This document shows positions 12,201 through 21,200 of a stretch of DNA of 64,000 nt, in pieces; the first letter of the stretch is position 1; every line of letters starts with the position of its first letter. This DNA comes from a bacterium (lineage in GTDB: Bacteria > Planctomycetota > Planctomycetia > Pirellulales > Pirellulaceae): contig JAUIGN010000013.1 in the NCBI GenBank assembly GCA_030430075.1, positions 1 through 64,000 of the forward strand, written 5' to 3'. The notes below the pieces were generated by a model. It saw only the letters and a list, made by a program, of their open reading frames with translations, made no database searches and had not been told where the DNA came from. Position numbers and translations under genes: made by a program.

Positions 12201-15200
12201 GGCCGGATTGACTTGAGTGGCTGCGTTGAAGGTTCCGTCGGAAAGATCCGTGACAGGCTCGCCGTGTTCTGACGAAAGCATCACCACGGTGCCCGCGTCA
12301 ATGCTGGCGGCCGGCATGATATTGGTCGCGGCGTGGCCATTGACATTGACGGTCGCACTGTACGTATCAATGTCGATCGCTCCGCCCGAAGAATTGCGGA
12401 TCGTCGCGTCCGCGTCGGTGAATGAATCCGATTGGAAGGTGACCGCACCGGAGGCGGTCACGTGGCCGGCCAGCGTGGCCGTAACCGAGGGTGACGAGCT
12501 GGCATTGGCGTGTGACGTCGTGACACTGATCCCGCCGCCTCCGTTCTGGCTGAGATCCGCGTTCGAGACGTCCGACGCCTGCGCAGTGACGGTGACGTTG
12601 ACCGCGTCGAGAATGTCGCCGTTGACTTCCGCCGAGGTGATTCCGGCGACGTTCGCAGTGGGCGTCCCGCCACTGTATCGAATCAGCGCCCCGCCGCCGT
12701 TGGAGAGGCTGGCATCCGCCAGGTTGCTCGACCGAGCCCCCACCGTGACATCTCCCGCGGCGGCGGAAACCGTGGCGCCGCTGGAAATCATGGTCGCGAC
12801 ATGCGCCTCCGCATTCGCGGTGATGGACGTCGTCTGCACGTCAACACCGAGGGATCCCGACGTGTTGGTCGTCGTCACATCCGCTTTCTTGTCGGCCAGG
12901 AACATCCCCGCACCCGCGGGATTGTAATTGTTCCCCGAGAGGAAATGAACGTCGCCTCCCGTGCTGGAGACGCTCCCTCCGCCGACGACGTGCGTTTTAA
13001 CCACGGGCTGCAATGTGGCCGTCGCGGGGATCGAGCTTACCGTGATGACTGCCGCGATGTTGATCGCGGAGGACGTCGCCGCGGCGTCCGAGGTGACCAG
13101 AGATGTGACCCCGATGTCGCCAGTCGAATTCACCGTTCCCATCGAGCCCACAAATGTCTCGGCCATCGGCCGGTCATCATCGCCACTGCCGACGATCGAC
13201 TGCACGTTGGTGCCCTCGCCCGATCCGCCCAGGGCGCCGCCGTTGGCCTCTCCGGTGCTGTCGACCGACGCGGTGACACCGGTAGCAACCAGAACGCTCG
13301 CCGATGAAGCAACCGTCCCATCGACATAGGTCTGGGCAAAGCCGTCCGCTCTGCCCGTGGCCAGCGTGGTGCCAACGTTGATGGCGCCGCTTCCACCTTG
13401 GGCGGCTGCATTGATGGTCACCGTCTGACCGAACGTTGTGGCAATATCGACGGCTCCGCTGGAGTTGATCACGCCCGTCGTCCCAACATACGTCTCCACC
13501 ATCGGTGCACCGGCATCGTCACCAATGGTGCCCTGGGCGTTGGTGCCGACGCCGTTGCCAAGCAGCGAGCCGCCATTTGCTTGTCCGTAGGCGTCCACAT
13601 CCGCTGTGACGCCCGACGTGATCGCCACGCTGCCGGACGAAGCGATTGTGCCATCGACATGGGTCTGGGTGCTGCCTTGGGCGACCAGGGTCGCAAGGGT
13701 CACGCCGACCGCGACACCGCCGGCCGCTCCGTCCGAGTTGGCGGAGCCATCCACGTTCTGGTTCGATTGCGTCATCAAACTGACCGCGCCGCTGGCGTTC
13801 ACGGTGGTCCCCGCGCCCAGGCGATTCTCGATCATCGGGGACACGGATCCTTGGAGGTTCACGCCTTCTCCGGTCGCAATCAGCGCGCCGCTGCCCGCGG
13901 TGGCGTCGATCTTGACCTGGGGATCGGCCTGTGGCGTACCATCGGATGCGGCATTGTTACGCACCTGCAGCGTGACATTCGTAGCATGGATCTCGACCCC
14001 GCTCCCGGTGAAAACGTCCAGCGTGGGAGACAGGTCCGCAGTGGCGCCGGTCCCGGCGCCACCCGCACCGCCCGCCACACTCAATCCAAACGAGGTAATC
14101 TCTGCCTGGGTCGCCCCAATGCTGCTGACGGTCACGTCACCTCCGGTCATCACCCGCGTATTGTCTCCCAGGTAGGCTTGGACGGAAGGTTGCATGGTTG
14201 CATTCGCCGTCGTCCCGGCCCCGGAAGCGACGATTCCCGCGGCTGCGACGTTGACGTCGACGGTTGCCTTGGATGTGAGGTTCGACTCCACCACGGCGTC
14301 CCCGGTTGTCAACGTAACAGTCGTCGTCTGCCCGCTCGGCGTCTCACCGTCCGCCGTGCCGACGTAGGCGGTCGTGGCACTGCGGTCGGTCGCGCTGGCC
14401 GAAACTCCGGCGCCCGAGAACTCCGAGATGCCGACCACGGTCGATTCCGTCTTGGCCAGGTTGGTTGCCATCGCATGGACTCCCAGGCTGGCCGCGGAGA
14501 CCGTTGCTCCTTCGCCGACGTAGGCCGTCGTCGAACCCTCCACTGTGGCCGTCGGCGTCAGGACCGAAACGGCGATCGACGTGCTGCCAGCCCCGCCGCT
14601 TGCATCGGCATGTGCCTTCGTCTCTTGGGCGGTGGCCTCAACCGTGGCCGCGCCGCTGCCCAAGGTGACCATGGTCGGCGTGGTGGGCGGGGCGGTGCCG
14701 GCCCGCGTGCCAACATACGCCGTGACCGGGCCGGACACCGAAGCGGTGGCATTTCCACCGGCGCCGGAAATCAGTCCCACCGCAGCCGCCGTGGTGGTTG
14801 CGGTGGCGTGCGCTTTCGCCGAGTCGGCCCTGACCGTCAAATTTCCGGCGTCCACCGTCGAACCTCCGGTAATGAAAGCTTCCGTCGCCTGTCCAATTGT
14901 GGCGTCCGTGAGAAGTGCCGCCACGGCAATGCCGATGCCAACCGAGACTCCGGTCGAGTTGGCACTGGAGTCGGCGGACGAGGTGGATTCGACGCGGACG
15001 GTTCCGTTGGGCGCAGTCAGCCCTGATTGCCCGTCGACAAACGCGGCAACGCTGCCGTTGATCTCGGACGTGGCGTGGCTGCCGGCGCCGCTAACGCTGA
15101 TACCGGCCGCCACCGCGATCGGGATCGCGGTCGTCGATGCCGACGGACTCGCATCCGCCGTGGCGATCAAGTCGCCATTCAGCGACGTCACATTGGACTG

Positions 15201-18200
15201 CGATACATGCGCTTGCACCGTGTCGGCGATGGAGCTTGTTCCGAGCGATACGGCGACCGTACCGGAGAACTCGGAAACGCCCACCGTGACATCGACGATG
15301 GTCGCTTCCGTGACGGTCGTATCCGTTGCGTTGACGGTCACCGTGCCGGCGGCCGAGACCGTACTCTGGTTCTGAATCGAGGCATTCACCGTGCGCGTCG
15401 ACGTGTTGTCAGCCTCCCCGCCAGCACCGGTCAAGGCGAAGGCAATCCCGTCCAGCGGATCGGTCAGCGCGACTCCCACGGAAACCGCCGGGGCCACCGC
15501 CTGGATGTTGGGATCCGAGTCGGGTTGGGCCGCATCGGTCATGACGGAAACCGCGCCGCCCGCGGTGACGGTGGCCTGGTCGAGGAAAGCACTGGCCGTA
15601 CTGCGGACCGTATTGCTTGCCTGGGAGGCGGCGGCGGTCGCCGTGCCGGCGCCCCCTTCAGGCGCTCCTGCTCCGGAAACCGAGACGGCCACCGTCGTGG
15701 CGGAGATCTTCGGTGTCGAAGTGGTCGATACGCTGACGTCGTTCGCGGAGACCAGGAACGAATTCTCGACATAGCTTTGCAACGTGTTGTTGATGTCGTT
15801 TTCGGCCAGGACGACGGCGACTGCAATCGAACCTCCAAACGCGCCGCCGGCACCCACGGCCAGGTTGCCCCCACCGGCGCTCGCGGTGATCGTGGAGCGA
15901 TCGGTTGCGGTGACCAGGATGTTGCCGCTGCCAGTCGTCGAGATGCCCGGGTCCGCCATCGCGCCAGGGCTGCCCGTGATGGCGGCCGCGACCGAATTCT
16001 GAATGCGATTGGTCGAATTGGAGCCGTCACCGTCAGCCGCCAGGCCACCGGTCGAACCGTACGAGACCGATATGCTGACATAGACGGTCAGCGATTCCAG
16101 ATCGAGGTTGGACGCCGCCTGCACGCTGAGATCACTTGATGATTCCACGGTGGCGTCGTCAACTTGGGCGACAACATGGTTCTGGACATCATTGGTGGTG
16201 AGAACGGCTCCCACGGTGACCGTGCCGCTGAGACCGCTTGTGCCGACCCCGATCGACCCGCTCCCGCCGGTGGCGCTGGCAGAGATGGTCGCGTCGTGTT
16301 CTTCCGCCATGACGGTAATCGTCCCGCCGTTCGTCGTGCTGACGCGGCTGCCGCCGGTGATGGCAGCATCAACTTCGTTGCGGACGGTGTTCTTGGTATT
16401 GGCCCCAAAGCCGGAAACGGCCAGCGCCGCCCCCTCGGTACCGCTGATGTCGGCGGAAACACCCACCGTCGTTCCCCCAATATGCGTCAGCGACTTGGCC
16501 GTGACGCTGATCGGACCGGCCGCCGTCACGATTGAATTGTCGATCCGGCTGGTGACGGAATTGCGGTTGCCGTCCGTCCCGATGGTGTTCGTCGCCAGGC
16601 TGGCGGCGATGTCGATCGAGCCGGTGGGGTTGGCGCCAACAGCCACGCCGAGCGTTGCTGTGACCACGGTGGTTGAGATCTCCGAATCGTCCGTTGCTGA
16701 AAGGGCAACGGCCAGGTTGTCTGCCGTTCCTCCCGCATGGGCGATGCTGCCATTGGTGATCGAAGCGTCAACGGAGTTCGTAACCGTGTTGGTGGTGCTC
16801 GCGCCCACGCCCGAAAGGGCGATCGCGGATGCGCTGCTGAAGTCCAGCGACGAGGAGACGGCAACCGACTCGGAGGAGATCTTCGTGGTCGAATCCGCGG
16901 TCAGCTCGAGATTCAGTGCCGACATGACGGTCGAATCGTCAATGTTGGACGAGAGCGAGTTTCCTATCTCGTTCGCGCTGACCGCGACACCGACCGTCAA
17001 CGTACCGGACGTACCCTGGGTCGCCGTCAGGTCGAGCGAAACGGCCGGTGATACGGCGCTGATGGTCGAGTCGTCGCTCGCAGTCAGGGAAACCGCACCG
17101 GTTCCGGTTGTCGTGACCTGGCTGTTGTTGGTGATCGTGGCTCCGGTGTCGACGCGAATCGAGTTTCCTGAGCCGGCGCCGGCACCGTCGATCGAGACGC
17201 CGGCGCTGGTGCCTCCCATGGTTGCTCCCAAGCTGACGGCGACCGAAACGGCTTCAATCTGGGGAGTGGACTCGGCGGTCAGCACGACGTCGCCGGCGGA
17301 CGTGACGGAGGAGTCATCGATCGACGCCTTGACGGACCCGCCGTTGTTGCCAATCTCGTTGATGGAGAGCGCCGCGCCGAGCGTCACCGCCACATTGGAA
17401 CCGCCGCCCAGGGAAAGTTCCAAAGCCACGCCGCCCGCATTGGCCAAAATCTTCGAGGTGTCGCTGGCCGCCAAGGCAACGCCGCCGGCACCAACCATCG
17501 AAAGCGAGCTTCCGCCCTGAATCAATGCTTCCGTGGTATTGTCGATCGTGTTGCCGCTACCTGCGCCCGCTCCGGACACTTCCAGGCCTGACGACCCGCT
17601 GGCTCCGAACCCGCCGCCGAACGAACCTGCCCAAGTGATCGCGTCGACGGTGGGTTCAGCGTCGGCTTGCAGGTCGACACTGGAAGGGCCGGCAACCACC
17701 GAATTGTTGATGAACGACTTGACAACTTCGACAACGTTGTTGATCCCGGCCGAAACGCCAAACGCGATCGCGCCGCCCAACCCCATCGTCGCCCGTGAGG
17801 CAGCGATTGCGGCCGCACCGCCGTCCGCCTGGATGTTCCTCGAGTCGGTGGCGGTCATGCGAATCGCCCCGCTTGGATCAAGTTGGACACCGTCGAAGTA
17901 GGTCTGCACGGTGTTGGTGATGTCGTTCCAGGAGAGCGACCCGGCGACCGTCACCGCCGTCTTGGCCAGCGCCCCTGCCAGACCTCCCGAGATGGCCAGA
18001 ATTTGCCCGTCGGTGGACGCATTCAACGTGACATCGGCGGCCTGGGACATGTTGGCACCGATAATGAACGCCTCCGTCGTCAAGGCAAGGTCGTTGTAGG
18101 CGAACGATCCGGCCAGTGCGCCTCCCACACTGCCATCCGGCTTGATCGCGATCGCTCCCGCCCCCGCGGCGGTGACGATTAGCGTCCCGTTATCAGCGGA

Positions 18201-21200
18201 CATGTCGACATTGCCCGTGGTCTGGATCGTGCCACTGTCGTTGATGTAGGCCTGCGTGTTGTCCGTCATCACGTTGACCGAAGCGTCGCCGGCGATCCCG
18301 ACGCCACTGGTCGCCTTGACCTCACCCGCTTCGGCCTGCTTGGAAGAACCTCCACCGGTGGGAATGTTCGATGCCAGCGCACCGACCAGACCGAAGGTCC
18401 AGACGTATCCGCCATTGGTGGCTGTCGTGGTGATACTCTCTGCCCGAATGTCGGTCCCGGCACTACCAACGCTCATGTCACTTGCGGTCCGGCGGTTTCC
18501 AATGATTGCCAAGGTGTCGCGGTCGACGAGCGACACGGCGGCAGCGACGCCAACACCCAGCCGCTTGGCCAACTGGACCGATCCAACCAGGTTGACGTGA
18601 TTGGCCTGATTGTCCGCCTTGACGGTGAGCGGTCCGCCAACAGCCATCGCGCCGCTTTGAAGCTGGGCGACCGTGCTGCTGGTCTGGTCAACCAGCGACA
18701 GGCTGCCGCTGATGCCGATGTTGCCGGAATCCCCGCCGGACTGCGCGAACTCGAAAGCACTCAGGTCCTCATTGGCCGTTACATTGAGTCCGCCATCGTC
18801 GCCCGAATGGACCTCGGCGTTGTCCTTGATGATTGCATTTGTCTGGTTGTCGAAGAATTGGAGCATCAACGATCCGCCGGCGCCGAACGTGGCGGACTTA
18901 TTGCCGAAAAACGAGAACGGATTGCCCGGTGCGCCTTGGCGAACGGCATTCACAATGCCGTCCAGGTTCAGCCGCAAGTGGAGGATGCCCGCCAGGTTGA
19001 CCAATTGCATCACCGTCGAGGCTTCGACGGTGACGACCTGGTCGTCGTTTTGTGTATTCTGATTAATTCTGGCGCCGTCACCGATGATCGCCTCGGAGAC
19101 GTTTGTGTAATCGACCGCGCCCACCGAGGCGGTGACGGAGAATTCGGGAAGGTTGTCGGCCTTGGTCGTGAATACCTGGCTCGTCGCCCAGACATTGAAG
19201 ATTCGGGACAATCCCAGCTTGCCGTCCAGCGTCGTGGCCAGGTCGTTGATCAAGTCCGGTTTGCTGGGGTCGAATCCGAACATCCCGCTGGCATCCGTGA
19301 AGAAGGACGAAAACGGTGCCAACGTCAGCGGGGTCACGTACAGGGGGTAGGTGAGATTCGAGTCGACGGTGACGTTGGCAGCGGCATCCAAGGTGGCGCC
19401 GTCGTCGACGAGTGCCCGGACGGTATTGTCGTAGAATCCCAGCCCGCCGGCGGCACCGAGGGCAAACTTCTTGGCAGATCCGGGGGACGAGTTCCCCTGG
19501 ACCACGATCTGCGCCTTCTGTGAGAGATTGGCATCGACTTCGATGTCGAGATCCGACGACAGTTGCGCCGTGCCGCCGACCTTGGCCAAGACATCGTGGT
19601 TGAAGCTGTTCCAGGCGAGCCCGCCGGCGGCACTGACGGCCGAATTTGGCTTGTTGCCAGGAAACATGCCGTTCGCGGAAGCAAACTGCTTCGCCGCACT
19701 GAAGTTCAGGATCGACTTGATCCCAGTAATCGACGTCTGCAGCTCGCCCTTGGTCAAGAGATTCGAAATGGTCGGTTGAGAGCCCAGCGAAGCACCGGCG
19801 TTGACCGAATTCTTGGCGGTCAGATCGGCAAAGACCTTGATCCCCTGCCCTTCGCCATACGGCACCAGCGAATGGACGGTTCCGGTTGCAACGGAAGGAT
19901 CGAGGTCGATGGGCTTTGCCGCCAACGCGTCCTGCTGGGAATCCGACAGCCGCAGTGTGTTGGCGTTATCGACGATCGCGTAGTAGACCGCTCCATCCTG
20001 CAGGCCGCTGATGGGACGATCGTTTTCCGTGGCGACCGATGCTCGCTCCAAGCCGTGGCGATCCCCCGTGGCTCCGGTCCCCAGCGGGAGCGCGATCCCG
20101 GCTCCCGCATTGGCCGCGCTGTCGGCCAACCGCAGCGTGTGGTCGTCGACGACAATGACGAAGTACTCCACGCCGTTGCTCAAGCCCCCGATCGGGTTGC
20201 CACCACCCGTCAGATAGGTAATGGAATCCGCCGTCGTAAAGCCGTGGTTGCGCAGCAGAATCGTGTTGGCCGCCGTATCGACCGGCGGCACAACGGTCGG
20301 GTCAAACGCAATCAGCTCGTCCGGCCGGTCAAAAATGTCAACCGTGGGGATAATCCGGAAGACATGCAAACCGGTGCCGATCGTACCGGCTGACGTAAGA
20401 TTGATCGCGGTGCCACTAAGAGCGTCCGGGGCGGATGCTGCCAGTTGGACCGTATTGTCGTCAACGCGAATGATGAAGTAGTTCGTGTTGTTGGCCAGGC
20501 CGCCGATCGCTTGGCCGGCGCTGGTCTGATAGTTGATCTCTTGGCCGGTCGCCAGTCCGTGGTCAGGAAGCTGAATTGTGTTGGCCGTCGTGTCGACAAC
20601 GGGCGCCGTGAGCCCCGCGGCGATGGTGCTGACGAACACCCGGCTGTCGAGGCTTTGTTGCTGGCCTGTGCCACCGGAGGTGAGACCGATCGCCGTGCCG
20701 GCCGCTGCGTCCGCGACGGTGGCGGCGAGTTGAACGGTGTTCTCGTCGAGTCGGATCGCGAAATAGGTCGCGGCATTGTTCAGACCACCGATCGGCGTGC
20801 CATCGCCCTGGTTGTAAGTAACGGTCTGACCCGTTTCGAGGCCGTGCGCCGGCGAAATGATCAGATCGTTGTCTGCGTCGACTTGCGTGCTGGACAGGGT
20901 GTGCGACATGCCGCTGGCACCGGACGAAAGAACGATCGCATTGCCGGCCAGCGCATCCGCGCGGCTCGCCGCCAGACGAACCTCATTCTCCGTGACGGCG
21001 ATCGCAAAATAGTCGGTGTTGTCGGTCAACCCGCCGACGGGCGTCCCGCTGTCGGCCGAATACGTGACACGCTGACCGGTGACCAGGTTATGAAGGGGTG
21101 TGACCAGGATCGTGTTGGAGACAAGATCGACGACCGGTTCCCTGACCGTGCCGAGAGGGTCAAACGTCAACGTGCGGGGCGTTCCACTGGCCGTCACCAG